A DNA stretch of 64,000 bases from Lathyrus oleraceus (lineage: Eukaryota > Streptophyta > Magnoliopsida > Fabales > Fabaceae), in contig NC_066585.1 of NCBI RefSeq assembly GCF_024323335.1, positions 79,125,609 through 79,189,608 of the forward strand, written 5' to 3'. Positions 24,748 through 37,611 of this stretch are shown one piece after another; position 1 is the stretch's first letter; each line of letters begins with the position of its first letter. Below the pieces are notes generated by a model that saw only the letters and a program-made list of their open reading frames with translations, ran no database searches and had not been told where the DNA came from. The translations under genes were made by a program, and so were the position numbers.

Positions 24748-26651
24748 TGTAACACCCCGATAAAAATATGATAATTATTTAATTTAAGTTAATAGTATAT
24801 TTATTAATTTAATTAAATAATTGGAATATTATTGGATTATTATTATTGGAATAATAAAAGTTAAAATCAGTAAAAGGTCCCATTTGGTAAAAAGGGTTTT
24901 CACGTGAAAGCAGAGAACACGTAACATTGAGAGAAAGAGAAGAAACTGAGAAAGGGAGAAGAAGAGGCTAGGGCTCAAGAGGAGAATTCACGATTGTTGA
25001 AGGTCAAAGAATCAATTGCCGGATTAACTCAGGTAAGGGGGGTTTTATCGTCGTTTAATGGGTATTATGGGTTAACATGTAATGGGTAGTAATAAGCCAT
25101 TGAATTGACCCTAATTGGGATGAGGAATGCTGTAAATGGTGATGAATAAGTTATGTTAAAACTGTAATTGAATCTACATGTGGGTGAGTCGTAAATTTCT
25201 GGACGTGTAGCTTTTTACGGAATTGAAATCGGAGGTCCGGAAGTCCTCCGACGGCGAAAAATGCGGGGATTCTGCATTCTGTTCGTGTTAGCGCAGGAAC
25301 AGCTTTCTGTCTTGCGTTAACCGGTTAACCCAGGGTGTTAACCGGTTAACACTGTTATGATTTAGAAAAATTAATTTCTGTTCTGCGTTAACCGGTTAAC
25401 CCAGGGTGTTAACCGGTTAACACTGTTAAAAATTGCCAGAAAGCGTGTTCTGTGTTGCGTTAACCGGTTAACCCAGGGCGTTAACCGGTTAACACTGTTT
25501 GGAAAGTGGAAAATTGATATTCAAATATTGTGTACATATTTGACGTTTGGCCTATATTGGTGTATGATATAGTAGGGATCAATTCCCGTTGTTTTGAGCA
25601 GTATAGGTATTAGTAGAGTGTGCTAATACTGTGATTTATTATTTGGCATGATATAAATATGATTCTGTGATAAATATGCTGATGATGTATGATGGTATGC
25701 ATAATGCTGTGAATGTATCGGTTATGTATGCAATTGTGGATGGACTGTTTATGACTTAGAGTGTGAGCATATGTCCATGGTGGATTGTTGTTGATGTTGC
25801 ATGCTAGGTGATTTAGCGTGTATAGTATGGCCTTTATGGTGGTAGCTAATTCCCATGGTGAGGAATTAGTGAGTGAGTTATTGTGGATTGTTGTTGATGT
25901 TTGCATGCTAGGTGATTTAGCGTGCATAGCATAGCCCTTGGGGTGGTAGCTAATTCCCATGGTGAGGAATTAGTGAGTGAGTCACTAGGTCTCAAATGAG
26001 TGGGACTAGTGAGCTTGGCAGCCGTATCTGGGTTTGATCGGTGAGGTTGAACTATGTGTTCACGAATAGTCGGTACCGCATGCATGGAGTCTCATTGCAT
26101 AATGTATGTATGACGTATAATATGAATGGATGTATTCCAATATTATACGTGTGTTTTGTGTTGTGTTGAGTATGATTTGAGTTGATGTTGCCGTTGCTGA
26201 ATGTGTGATCTGATTAGGGTGATGAATGTGTTAATTTACTTAGCATTACATGATATTTTATAATGCTTATTATATCGATTGAGGAACTCACCCTTACAAC
26301 TATGTTTCAGGTAACGAGCAATGATTGAGTAGAAGCTAGTGCTTGGAGTCTAGTGTAGTTCCTTAGTGGGTCATGCTCTGGTATATGTAACATCGGGACG
26401 GGATGTTTACTTTGTTTTCATTTGTGGTTGTTGAACAGTTTTACATATAATGTGATTACATGGTTTGCATGTTGTTAGATTTCTATCCGCTGCGGATTGT
26501 GCAATGTTTTGTTTTGATTAATAAATGAGCATGACCAGTTATTTTGATGAATGGTGTGAAGTGTCAAGTGTGACACCCTGAAATTGCATATCTACTCTGA
26601 TTTATATTTGTTGTTTTAATTATTATTGGGGTATTTTAGAAGGGTGTTACA
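24748..26651 (+). repeat. Chromovirus LTR 2, full length
   Basis: 1904 bp, TGTAACACCC to GGGTGTTACA. It serves simultaneously as 3' LTR of unit 1 and 5' LTR of unit 2; no target duplication separates the units. Private differences include CATATAATG near 26444. Confidence 0.93.
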
Positions 26652-26655
26652 ATAG

Positions 26656-26667
26656 TGGTATCAGAGC
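26656..26667 (+). promoter_or_regulatory. Chromovirus primer binding site, unit 2
   Basis: TGGTATCAGAGC, a perfect initiator tRNA-Met complement, starts 5 bases after the LTR. Identical sites follow LTR 3 (33088-33099) and LTR 4 (39514-39525). LTR 5 is followed by copia gag instead, and unit 1 lost its site. Confidence 0.9.
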
Positions 26668-26770
26668 ATAGTCGGTCGAGTCGTAATTATTCTATTTCCC
26701 TGTATGTGATAGGTGTTGTGTAACCCTATCAGTACTTATTGTTTTAGCTTATTGGGTTCTCAGAATAGAG

Positions 26771-28235
26771 ATGGCTGGAAGAGGTAGAGACGATGCTGCG
26801 ATTGCTGAGGCTCTGGGTATGCTAGCTGGAGTACTTGGAGGGATCCGAATGTTGTGGGAATGGGACTGCTCGTCAACTGAGTGAGTTCCAGAAGAACAAT
26901 CCTCCAATGTTCAAGGGAGCATACGATCCAGATGGTGCTCAGAAGTGGTTGAAGGAGATCGAGAGGATCTTCCGAGTGACTGAGTGTGCCGATAACTAGA
27001 AGGTCAGGTTCGGTACGCATATGCTGTCAGAGGAAGCAGATGATTTGTGGGTTGCTGCCCGCACTGAGTTGGAAGCTGCTGGGAGTGCTGAGATCACTTA
27101 GGCGGTGTTCAGAGAGAGATTCCTGAGGAAGTACTTTCCAGAGGATGTCAGAGGAAAGAAAGAGATAGAGTTCTTAGAATTGAAGCAGGGAAATCGGTCT
27201 GTTACTGAGTATGCTGCTAAGTTCACAGAGTTGTCGAAGTATTACACTCCCTATGATGAGGCTACTGGGGAATTTTCAAAATGTGTGAAGTTTGAGAACG
27301 GGTTACGTCCCGAGATCAAGCAGGCTATTGGGTATCAGCGGATTAGAGTGTTTTCTGACTTGGTGGACTGTTGCAGGATTTTTGAACAGGATACCAAGGC
27401 CAAAGCGGAGAGCTATCAGCAGAGGGTTGATAGGAAAGGCAAGAATCAGAATGATCGTGGGAAACCGTATGCAGCTGGCAAAGGTTTCCAGAGACAGAGT
27501 GGGATGAGGAGACCTAGTCGGGGAGACTCCAGTGCCCCTGCTAAGTGTTACAGATGTGGTCAGGCTGGACATCGTATCCATGAGTGTACCAGTACTGAGA
27601 AGAAGTGTTTCAAGTGTGGCAAAGGTGGTCACTTGGCTGCAGAGTGCCGGTTGAAGACTATGACTTGTTTCAACTGTGGAGAGGTGGGTCATATCAGTCC
27701 ACAGTGTCCTAAGCCGAAGAAAGAGAACCAGTCGGGAGGCAAGGTCTTTGCTTTATCGGGTTCTGAGACTTCTGCAGATGATCGTTTGATCCGAGGTACG
27801 TGTTATATTAATGGCTTTCCTCTTGTAGCTATTATTGACACCGGTGCGACTCATTCCTTTATATCTTTGGATTGTGCTGTGAAACTTAAATTAGAGATAT
27901 CTGAGATGCATGGGAGTATGGTGATTGATACTCCTGCGAAGGGTTCAGTGACTACTACTTCAGTTTGTTTAAATTGCCCTTTGAGTATTTTTGGTAGAGA
28001 CTTTGGGATGTACCTCGTGTGTCTTCCACTAGTGCAGATTGATGTTATCCTGGGTATGAACTGGTTGGTGTTTAACCGAGTTTATATCAACTGTTTTGAT
28101 AAGACTGTGATCTTTCCTGAGATTGAGGAAGGAAAGAGTTTGTTTCTATCAGCAAGGCAGGTGAATGAGGCAGTAGCAGATGGGGCAGAGTTGTTTATGC
28201 TGTTAGCGACTTGGAGGCTAAAGATAAACTGGTGA
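26771..28235 (+). pseudogene. Chromovirus unit 2 gag and protease
   Basis: ATG 26771 starts MAGRGRDDAAIAEALGMLAG. Single-base losses near 26840 and 26864 break the frame (relative to units 3 and 4). Stops TAG 26997-26999 and TAG 27099-27101 follow, the latter where Trp is usual. The open stretch 27105-28235 contains the Gag core (FLRKYFPEDVRGKKEIEFL, FENGLRPEIKQAIG) and three CX2CX4HX4C zinc knuckles in a row (CYRCGQAGHRIHEC, CFKCGKGGHLAAEC, CFNCGEVGHISPQC). The protease has AIIDTGATHSFIS and a downstream ILGMNWL. The frame ends [10 protein letters not shown], out of step with pol. Confidence 0.9.
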
Positions 28236-31138
28236 TTTGCGATCTAGCCGTGGTGTGTGATTTTCCTGATGTGTTTCCTGAAGAAGTGAATGAATTACCG
28301 CCAGAGCGTGAAGTTGAGTTCTCGATTGAATTGGTACCTGGTACTAGGCCGATATCGATGGCTCCGTACCGTATGTCTGCTGTTGAGTTAACTGAATTGA
28401 AGAGTCAGCTGGAAGATCTGTTGGATAAGAAATTTATTCGTCCGAGTGTGTCACCGTGGGGCGCACCAGTGTTATTGGTTAAGAAGAAAGAAGGTACTAT
28501 GAGGTTGTGTGTGGACTACAGGCAACTGAATAAAGTGACGATCAAGAATCGGTATCCTTTGCCGAGGATTGATGATTTGATGGATCAGTTGGTTGGTGCG
28601 AGTGTGTTCAGCAAAATAGATTTGAGATCGGGGTATCATCAGATACGTGTGAAACCTGAGGATATTCAGAAGACTGCTTTCAGAACAAGGTATGGACATT
28701 ATGAGTATTCTGTAATGCCTTTTGGTGTGACTAATGCGCCTGGGGTATTTATGGAGTATATGAATAGGATTTTCCATCCGTACCTAGACAAGTTTGTTGT
28801 GGTGTTTATTGACGATATTTTGGTGTATTCGAAATCTGAAGAAGAGCATGCTGAACATTTGAGAGTGGTTTTAGGAGTTCTACGAGAAAAGAAGTTATTT
28901 GCTAAACTGTCTAAGTGTGAATTTTGGTTAGAAGAGGTTAGTTTTCTTGGTCATGTGGTTTCAAGAGGTGGTATTGCTGTTGATCCTTCTAAGATAGAAG
29001 CGGTATCTAAGTGGGAAGCTCCGAAGTCAGTTTCTGAGATAAGGAGTTTTCTTGGACTTGTAGGTTATTATAGGAAATTCATTGAGGGATTTTCTAAGTT
29101 GGCGTTACCGTTGACGATGTTGACTAGAAAGGGGCAAGCGTTTGTTTGGGACTCAAAATGTGAAGAAGGTTTCCAAGAGTTAAAGAGAAGGTTAACTACT
29201 GCTCCTATTCTGATATTACCAAGTCCGTCGGAACCATTTGAGGTTTACTGTGATGCTTCATTGTTGGGTTTGGGTGGTGTTTTGATGCAGAATAAGCAGG
29301 TTGTAGCTTATGCTTCGAGACAACTGAAGGTTCATGAGAGGAACTATCCGACACACGATTTAGAGTTGGCAGCTGTGGTATTTGTTCTGAAGTTATGGAG
29401 GCATTACTTGTACGGGTCAAGATTTGAGGTTTTCAGTGACCATAAAAGTTTAAAGTATTTGTTTGATCAGAAAGAGCTGAATATGAGGCAGAGGAGATGG
29501 TTAGAGTTTCTGAAGGATTATGACTTTGGTTTGAATTACCATCCGGGTAAAGCAAACGTAGTGGCTGATGCATTGAGTCGGAAATCATTGCATATGTCTA
29601 TGTTAATGGTTAAGGAATTGGATTTAATTGAGCAGTTTAGAGACTTGAGTTTGGTGTGTGAGAGTACTCACAATAGTGTTAAATTGGGAATGTTGAAGTT
29701 AACGAGTGGTATTCTGGATGAGATTAGAGAGGGTCAGAAATCCGATGTGCTTTTGGTTGATAAGTTGACTCTAGTGAATCAAGGTCAAGGTGGTGAATTC
29801 AAAGTTGATGAGAATGGTGTTTTGAAATTTGGTAATCGAGTGTGTATTCCGGATGTTACCGAACTTAAGAAGAGTATTCTTGAGGAAGGACATCGTAGTG
29901 GCCTGAGTATTCATCCTGGGGCTACGAAGATGTATCATGATTTAAAAAAGTTATTTTGGTGGCCGGGAATGAAAAGAGAAATTGCGAGTTTTGTTTATTC
30001 TTGTTTGACTTGTCAGAAGTCAAAGATTGAGCATCAGAAGCCGTCTGGGCTAATGCAACCGTTGGCTATTCCAGAGTGGAAGTGGGATAGTATCAGTATG
30101 GATTTTGTTTCTGGTTTACCGAGGACAATTAAGAATTTTGAAGCTATTTGGGTGATTGTTGACAGATTGACAAAATCGGCTCATTTCATTCCGATCAGAA
30201 TGAATTATCCGTTAGAGAGATTAGCTGAGTTGTATATTGAGAAAATTGTAAGTTTGCATGGTATTCCGTCGAGTATTGTTTCGGACAGAGATCCTAGATT
30301 TACATCGAAGTTCTGGGAAGGTTTGCAGAGGGCTTTGGGAACTAAGCTGAGATTGAGTTCTGCATATCATCCGCAGACTGATGGTCAGACTGAGAGGACG
30401 ATTCAGTCACTGGAGGATCTTTTGAGGGCTTGTGTTTTGGAAAAGGGAGGTGCTTGGGATTGTTATTTACCTTTGATTGAGTTTACCTACAACAATAGTT
30501 TTCATTCGAGCATTGGTATGGCACCGTTTGAAGCTTTGTATGGTAGGAGATGTCGGACACCTTTATGTTGGTATGAGTCCGGTGAGAGTGTTGTGGTTGG
30601 ACCGGAGATTGTTCAACAAACTACGGAAAAGATTAAGATGATTCAGGAGAAGATGAGGATTGCTCAGAGTCGTCAGAAGAGTTATCACGACAAGAGGAGG
30701 AAGTCACTTGAGTTTCAAGAGGGAGATCATGTGTTTCTTCGTGTTACTCCGATAACTGGGGTTGGTCGAGCTTTGAAGTCGAAGAAGTTGACACCTCGAT
30801 TTATTGGTCCTTATCAGATTTTGGAGAGGATAGGGGAGGTAGCCTATCGTATCGCTTTACCGCCGTCACTTGCGAATTTGCATGAGGTTTTTCATGTGTC
30901 TCAGTTGAGGAGGTACATTCCTGATCCGTCGCATGTGGTCCAAGTAGATGATGTACAGGTGAGAGATAACCTGACTGTTGAAACATCACCTATGAGGATT
31001 GAGGATCGAGAGTTGAAGCAGTTGCGGGGTAAAGAGATTGCTTTGGTAAAGGTAGCTTGGGGAGGACCAGCAGGTGGCAATGTGACTTGGGAACTTGAGA
31101 GTCAGATGAAGGAGTCTTATCCAGAGTTATTCGCTTGA
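28211..31138 (+). CDS. Chromovirus unit 2 pol: RT, RNase H, integrase, chromodomain (intact 975-codon frame)
   Basis: This is the longest uninterrupted frame in the window. [26 protein letters not shown], split here only as motifs APVLLVKKK and [10 protein letters not shown], then [10 protein letters not shown] and catalytic FIDD ([11 protein letters not shown], near 28805). RNase [26 protein letters not shown] and [11 protein letters not shown]. Integrase has an HHCC finger, D, D and E motifs and a GPY/F module; the chromodomain is C-terminal. The ATG at 28211 is probably internal to an ancestral gag-pol frame. Pol overlaps the end of the gag frame by 25 bp in a different frame: either a frame lesion or a frameshift site. 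Catalytic residues visible to me are all present. Confidence 0.9.
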   Translation: MEAKDKLVICDLAVVCDFPDVFPEEVNELPPEREVEFSIELVPGTRPISMAPYRMSAVELTELKSQLEDLLDKKFIRPSVSPWGAPVLLVKKKEGTMRLCVDYRQLNKVTIKNRYPLPRIDDLMDQLVGASVFSKIDLRSGYHQIRVKPEDIQKTAFRTRYGHYEYSVMPFGVTNAPGVFMEYMNRIFHPYLDKFVVVFIDDILVYSKSEEEHAEHLRVVLGVLREKKLFAKLSKCEFWLEEVSFLGHVVSRGGIAVDPSKIEAVSKWEAPKSVSEIRSFLGLVGYYRKFIEGFSKLALPLTMLTRKGQAFVWDSKCEEGFQELKRRLTTAPILILPSPSEPFEVYCDASLLGLGGVLMQNKQVVAYASRQLKVHERNYPTHDLELAAVVFVLKLWRHYLYGSRFEVFSDHKSLKYLFDQKELNMRQRRWLEFLKDYDFGLNYHPGKANVVADALSRKSLHMSMLMVKELDLIEQFRDLSLVCESTHNSVKLGMLKLTSGILDEIREGQKSDVLLVDKLTLVNQGQGGEFKVDENGVLKFGNRVCIPDVTELKKSILEEGHRSGLSIHPGATKMYHDLKKLFWWPGMKREIASFVYSCLTCQKSKIEHQKPSGLMQPLAIPEWKWDSISMDFVSGLPRTIKNFEAIWVIVDRLTKSAHFIPIRMNYPLERLAELYIEKIVSLHGIPSSIVSDRDPRFTSKFWEGLQRALGTKLRLSSAYHPQTDGQTERTIQSLEDLLRACVLEKGGAWDCYLPLIEFTYNNSFHSSIGMAPFEALYGRRCRTPLCWYESGESVVVGPEIVQQTTEKIKMIQEKMRIAQSRQKSYHDKRRKSLEFQEGDHVFLRVTPITGVGRALKSKKLTPRFIGPYQILERIGEVAYRIALPPSLANLHEVFHVSQLRRYIPDPSHVVQVDDVQVRDNLTVETSPMRIEDRELKQLRGKEIALVKVAWGGPAGGNVTWELESQMKESYPELFA

Positions 31139-31180
31139 GGTATGTTTTCGAGGACGAAAACTCTTTTAGTGGGGAAGAGT

Positions 31181-33083
31181 TGTAACACCCCGATAAAAAT
31201 ATGATAATTATTTAATTTAAGTTAATAGTATATTTATTAATTTAATTAAATAATTGGAATATTATTGGATTATTATTATTGGAATAATAAAAGTTAAAAT
31301 CAGTAAAAAGGTCCCATTTGGTAAAAAGGGTTTTCACGTGAAAGCAGAGAACACGTAACATTGAGAGAAAGAGAAGAAACTGAGAAAGGGAGAAGAAGAG
31401 GCTAGGGCTCAAGAGGAGAATTCACGATTGTTGAAGGTCAAAGAATCAATTGCCGGATTAACTCAGGTAAGGGGGGGTTTATCGTCGTTTAATGGGTATT
31501 ATGGGTTAACATGTAATGGGTAGTAATAAGCCATTGAATTGACCCTAATTGGGATGAGGAATGCTGTAAATGGTGATGAATAAGTTATGTTAAAACTGTA
31601 ATTGAATCTACATGTGGGTGAGTCGTAAATTTCTGGACGTGTAGCTTTTTACGGAATTGAAATCGGAGGTCCGGAAGTCCTCCGACGGCGAAAAATGCGG
31701 GGGATTCTGCATTCTGTTCGTGTTAGCGCAGGAACAGCTTTCTGTCTTGCGTTAACCGGTTAACCCAGGGTGTTAACCGGTTAACACTGTTATGATTTAG
31801 AAAAATTAATTTCTGTTCTGCGTTAACCGGTTAACCCAGGGTGTTAACCGGTTAACACTGTTAAAAATTGCCAGAAAGCGTGTTCTGTGTTGCGTTAACC
31901 GGTTAACCCAGGGCGTTAACCGGTTAACACTGTTTGGAAAGTGGAAAATTGATATTCAAATATTGTGTACATATTTGACGTTGGCCTATATTGGTGTATG
32001 ATATAGTAGGGATCAATTCCCGTTGTTTTGAGCAGTATAGGTATTAGTAGAGTGTGCTAATACTGTGATTTATTATTTGGCATGATATGAATATGATTCT
32101 GTGATAAATATGCTGATGACGTATGATGGTATGCATAATGCTGTGAATGTATCGTTATGTATGCAATTGTGGATGGACTGTTTATGACTTAGAGTGTGAG
32201 CATATGTCCATGGTGGATTGTTGTTGATGTTGCATGCTAGGTGATTTAGCGTGTATAGTATGGCCTTTATGGTGGTAGCTAATTCCCATGGTGAGGAATT
32301 AGTGAGTGAGTTATTGTGGATTGTTGTTGATGTTTGCATGCTAGGTGATTTAGCGTGCATAGCATAGCCCTTGGGGTGGTAGCTAATTCCCATGGTGAGG
32401 AATTAGTGAGTGAGTCACTAGGTCTCAAATGAGTGGGACTAGTGAGCTTGGCAGCCGTATCTGGGTTTGATCGGTGAGGTTGAACTATGTGTTCACGAAT
32501 AGTCGGTACCGCATGCATGGAGTCTCATTGCATAATGTATGTATGACGTATAATATGAATGGATGTATTCCAATATTATACGTGTGTTTTGTGTTGTGTT
32601 GAGTATGATTTGAGTTGATGTTGCCGTTGCTGAATGTGTGATCTGATTAGGGTGATGAATGTGTTAATTTACTTAGCATTACATGATATTTTATAATGCT
32701 TATTATATCGATTGAGGAACTCACCCTTACAACTATGTTTCAGGTAACGAGCCATGATTGAGTAGAAGCTAGTGCTTGGAGTCTAGTGTAGTTCCTTAGT
32801 GGGTCATGCTCTGGTATATGTAACATCGGGACGGGATGTTTACTTTGTTTTCATTTGTGGTTGTTGAACAGTTTTACATGTAATGTGATTACATGGTTTG
32901 CATGTTGTTAGATTTCTATCCGCTGCGGATTGTGCAATGCCTTGTTTTGATTAATAAATGAGCATGACCAGTTATTTTGATGAATGGTGTGAAGTGTCAA
33001 GTGTGACACCCTGAAATTGCATATCTACTCTGATTTATATTGTTGTTTTAATTATTATTGGGGTATTTTAGAAGGGTGTTACA
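31181..33083 (+). repeat. Chromovirus LTR 3, full length
   Basis: 1903 bp, TGTAACACCC to GGGTGTTACA, shared by units 2 and 3. It shares TACATG (about 31611) with LTR 2, and a 7-G run near 31471 with LTR 5. Confidence 0.93.
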
Positions 33084-33201
33084 ATAGTGGTATCAGAGCA
33101 TAGTCGGTCGAGTCGTAATTATTCTATTTCCCTGTATGTGATAGGTGTTGTGTAACCCTATCAGTACTTATTGTTTTAGCTTATTGGGTTTCAGAATAGA
33201 G

Positions 33202-34647
33202 ATGGCTGGAAGAGGTAGAGACGATGCTGCGATTGCTGAGGCTCTGGGTATGCTAGCTGGAGTACTTGGAGGGGATCCGAATATTGTGGGAATGGGAACT
33301 GCTCGTCAACTGAGTGAGTTCCAGAAGAACAATCCTCCAATGTTCAAGGGAGCATACGATCCAGATGGTGCTCAGAAGTGGTTGAAGGAGATCGAGAGGA
33401 TCTTCCGAGTGACTGAGTGTGCCGATAACTAGAAGGTCAGGTTCGGTACGCATATGCTGTCAGAGGAAGCAGATGATTTGTGGGTTGCTGCCCGCACTGA
33501 GTTGGAAGCTGCTGGGAGTGCTGAGATCACTTAGGCGGTGTTCAGAGAGAGATTCCTGAGGAAGTACTTTCCAGAGGATGTCAGAGGAAAGAAAGAGATA
33601 GAGTTCTTAGAATTGAAGCAGGGCAATCGGTCTGTTACTAAGTATGCTGCTAAGTTCACAGAGTTGTCGAAGTATTACACTCCCTATGATGAGGCTACTG
33701 GGGAATTTTCAAAATGTGTGAAGTTTGAGAACGGGTTACGTCCCGAGATCAAGCAGGCTATTGGGTATCAGCGGATTAGAGTGTTTTCTGACTTGGTGGA
33801 CTGTTGCAGGATTTTTGAACAGGATACCAAGGCCAGAGCGGAGAGCTATCAGCAGAGGGTTGATAGGAAAGGCAAGAATCAGAATGATCGTGGGAAACCG
33901 TATGCAGCTGGCAAAGGTTTCCAGAGACAGAGTGGGATGAGGAGACCTAGTCGGGGAGACTCCAGTGCCCCTGCTAAGTGTTACAGATGTGGTCAGGCTG
34001 GACATCGTATCCATGAGTGTACCAGTACTGAGAAGAAGTGTTTCAAGTGTGGCAAAGGTGGTCACTTGGCTGCAGAGTGCCGGTTGAAGACTATGACTTG
34101 TTTCAACTGTGGAGAGGTGGGTCATATCAGTCCACAGTGTCCTAAGCCGAAGAAAGAGAACCAGTCGGGAGGCAAGGTCTTTGCTTTATCGGGTTCTGAG
34201 ACTTCTGCAGATGATCGTTTGATCCGAGGTACGTGTTATATTAATGGCTTTCCTCTTGTAGCTATTATTGACACCGGTGCGACTCATTCCTTTATATCTT
34301 TGGATTGTGCTGTGAAACTTAAATTAGAGATATCTGAGATGCATGGGAGTATGGTGATTGATACTCCTGCGAAGGGTTCAGTGACTACTACTTCAGTTTG
34401 TTTAAATTGCCCTTTGAGTATTTTTGGTAGAGACTTTGGGATGTACCTCGTGTGTCTTCCACTAGTGCAGATTGATGTTATCCTGGGTATGAACTGGTTG
34501 GTGTTTAACCGAGTTTATATCAACTGTTTTGATAAGACTGTGATCTTTCCTGAGATTGAGGAAGGAAAGAGTTTGTTTCTATCAGCAAGGCAGGTGAATG
34601 AGGCAGTAGCAGATGGGGCAGAGTTGTTTATGCTGTTAGCGACTTGA
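33202..34647 (+). pseudogene. Chromovirus unit 3 gag and protease
   Basis: ATG 33202 (MAGRGRDD) opens without the two small deletions of unit 2 but meets the same stops, TAG 33430-33432 and TAG 33532-33534. The frame from 33538 has the Gag core, three zinc knuckles and the DTGATHSF protease as in unit 2. It ends at TGA 34645-34647, a private TGG to TGA change. Pol starts in another frame at 34644. Function would be particle formation, RNA binding and polyprotein cleavage. Confidence 0.9.
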
Positions 34648-37569
34648 AGGCTAAAGATAAACTGGTGATTTGCGATCTAGCCGTGGTGTGTGATTTTCCT
34701 GATGTGTTTCCTGAAGAAGTGAATGAATTACCGCCAGAGCGTGAAGTTGAGTTCTCGATTGAATTGGTACCTGGTACTAGGCCGATATCGATGGCTCCGT
34801 ACCGTATGTCTGCTGTTGAGTTAACTGAATTGAAGAGTCAGCTGGAAGATCTGTTGGATAAGAAATTTATTCGTCCGAGTGTGTCACCGTGGGGCGCACC
34901 AGTGTTATTGGTTAAGAAGAAAGAAGGTACTATGAGGTTGTGTGTGGACTACAGGCAACTGAATAAAGTGACGATCAAGAATCGGTATCCTTTGCCGAGG
35001 ATTGATGATTTGATGGATCAGTTGGTTGGTGCGAGTGTGTTCAGCAAAATAGATTTGAGATCGGGTATCATCAGATACGTGTGAAACCTGAGGATATTCA
35101 GAAGACTGCTTTCAGAACAAGGTATGGACATTATGAGTATTCTGTAATGCCTTTTGGTGTGACTAATGCGCCTGGGGTATTTATGGAGTATATGAATAGG
35201 ATTTTCCATCCGTACCTAGACAAGTTTGTTGTGGTGTTTATTGACGATATTTTGGTGTATTCGAAATCTGAAGAAGAGCATGCTGAACATTTGAGAGTGG
35301 TTTTAGGAGTTCTACGAGAAAAGAAGTTATTTGCTAAACTGTCTAAGTGTGAATTTTGGTTAGAAGAGGTTAGTTTTCTTGGTCATGTGGTTTCAAGAGG
35401 TGGTATTGCTGTTGATCCTTCTAAGATAGAAGCGGTATCTAAGTGGGAAGCTCCGAAGTCAGTTTCTGAGATAAGGAGTTTTCTTGGACTTGTAGGTTAT
35501 TATAGGAAATTCATTGAGGGATTTTCTAAGTTGGCGTTACCGTTGACGATGTTGACTAGAAAGGGGCAAGCGTTTGTTTGGGACTCAAAATGTGAAGAAG
35601 GTTTCCAAGAGTTAAAGAGAAGGTTAACTACTGCTCCTATTCTGATATTACCAAGTCCGTCGGAACCATTTGAGGTTTACTGTGATGCTTCATTGTTGGG
35701 TTTGGGTGGTGTTTTGATGCAGAATAAGCAGGTTGTAGCTTATGCTTCGAGACAACTGAAGGTTCATGAGAGGAACTATCCGACACACGATTTAGAGTTG
35801 GCAGCTGTGGTATTTGTTCTGAAGTTATGGAGGCATTACTTGTACGGGTCAAGATTTGAGGTTTTCAGTGACCATAAAAGTTTAAAGTATTTGTTTGATC
35901 AGAAAGAGTTGAATATGAGGCAGAGGAGATGGTTAGAGTTTCTGAAGGATTATGACTTTGGTTTGAATTACCATCCGGGTAAAGCAAACGTAGTGGCTGA
36001 TGCATTGAGTCAGAAATCATTGCATATGTCTATGTTAATGGTTAAGGAATTGGATTTAATTGAGCAGTTTAGAGACTTGAGTTTGGTGTGTGAGAGTACT
36101 CACAATAGTGTTAAATTGGGAATGTTGAAGTTAACGAGTGGTATTCTGGATGAGATTAGAGAGGGTCAGAAATCCGATGTGCTTTTGGTTGATAAGTTGA
36201 CTCTAGTGAATCAAGGTCAAGGTGGTGAATTCAAAGTTGATGAGAATGGTGTTTTGAAATTTGGTAATCGGTGTGTATTCCGGATGTTACCGAACTTAAG
36301 AAGAGTATTCTTGAGGAAGGACATCGTAGTGGCCTGAGTATTCATCCTGGGGCTACGAAGATGTATCATGATTTAAAAAAGTTATTTTGGTGGCCGGGAA
36401 TGAAAAGAGAAATTGCGAGTTTTGTTTATTCTTGTTTGACTTGTCAGAAGTCAAAGATTGAGCATCAGAAGCCGTCTGGGCTAATGCAACCGTTGGCTAT
36501 TCCAGAGTGGAAGTGGGATAGTATCAGTATGGATTTTGTTTCTGGTTTACCGAGGACAATTAAGAATTTTGAAGCTATTTGGGTGATTGTTGACAGATTG
36601 ACAAAATCGGCTCATTTCATTCCGATCAGAATGAATTATCCGTTAGAGCGATTAGCTGAGTTGTATATTGAGAAAATTGTAAGTTTGCATGGTATTCCGT
36701 CGAGTATTGTTTCGGACAGAGATCCTAGATTTACATCGAAGTTCTGGGAAGGTTTGCAGAGGGCTTTGGGAACTAAGCTGAGATTGAGTTCTGCATATCA
36801 TCCGCAGACTGATGGTCAGACTGAGAGGACGATTCAGTCACTGGAGGATCTTTTGAGGGCTTGTGTTTTGGAAAAGGGAGGTGCTTGGGATTGTTATTTA
36901 CCTTTGATTGAGTTTACCTACAACAATAGTTTTCATTCGAGCATTGGTATGGCACCGTTTGAAGCTTTGTATGGTAGGAGATGTCGGACACCTTTATGTT
37001 AGTATGAGTCCGGTGAGAGTGCTGTGGTTGGACCGGAGATTGTTTAACAAACTACGGAAAAGATTAAGATGATTCAGGAGAAGATGAGGATTGCTCAGAG
37101 TCGTCAGAAGAGTTATCACGACAAGAGGAGGAAGTCACTTAAGTTTCAAGAGGGAGATCATGTGTTTCTTCGTGTTACTCCGATAACTGGGGTTGGTCGA
37201 GCTTTGAAGTCGAAGAAGTTGACACCTCGATTTATTGGTCCTTATCAGATTTTGGAGAGGATAGGGGAGGTAGCCTATCGTATCGCTTTACCGCCGTCAC
37301 TTGCGAATTTGCATGAGGTTTTTCATGTGTCTCAGTTGAGGAGGTACATTCCTGATCCGTCGCATGTGGTCCAAGTAGATGATGTACAGGTGAGAGATAA
37401 CCTGACTGTTGAAACATCACCTATGAGGATTGAGGATCGAGAGTTGAAGCAGTTGCGGGGTAAAGAGATTGCTTTGGTAAAGGTAGCTTGGGGAGGACCA
37501 GCAGGTGGCAATGTGACTTGGGAACTTGAGAGTCAGATGAAGGAGTCTTATCCAGAGTTATTCGCTTGA
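34644..37569 (+). pseudogene. Chromovirus unit 3 pol, multiply broken
   Basis: Same domain order as unit 2 pol, but with private lesions: loss of one G near 35064 within RT (GATCGGGTATC against GATCGGGGTATC), loss of one A near 36270 before integrase, TGG to TAG at about 37000-37002 and CAA to TAA near 37045. The open pieces are 34644-35084, 35081-36337, 36271-37002 and 37069-37569. The FIDD RT box, integrase D/D/E and chromodomain residues remain readable in the pieces. Confidence 0.9.
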
Positions 37570-37611
37570 GGTATGTTTTCGAGGACGAAAACTCTTTTAG
37601 TGGGGGAGAGT

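Noticed and set aside
26656..26667. TGGTATCAGAGC as part of a tRNA gene
   Set aside because: No tRNA cloverleaf surrounds it; it is a primer binding site just after an LTR.
27303..27692. Minus-strand 129-codon frame (also at 33736 and 40163)
   Set aside because: It is antisense to gag zinc-knuckle coding sequence, a shadow of the real frame.
28200..28240. Programmed frameshift between chromovirus gag and pol
   Set aside because: The 25-bp overlap in all units would allow it, but no slippery heptamer is evident and related elements usually have one continuous gag-pol frame. I treat a shared indel as more likely, without excluding the alternative.
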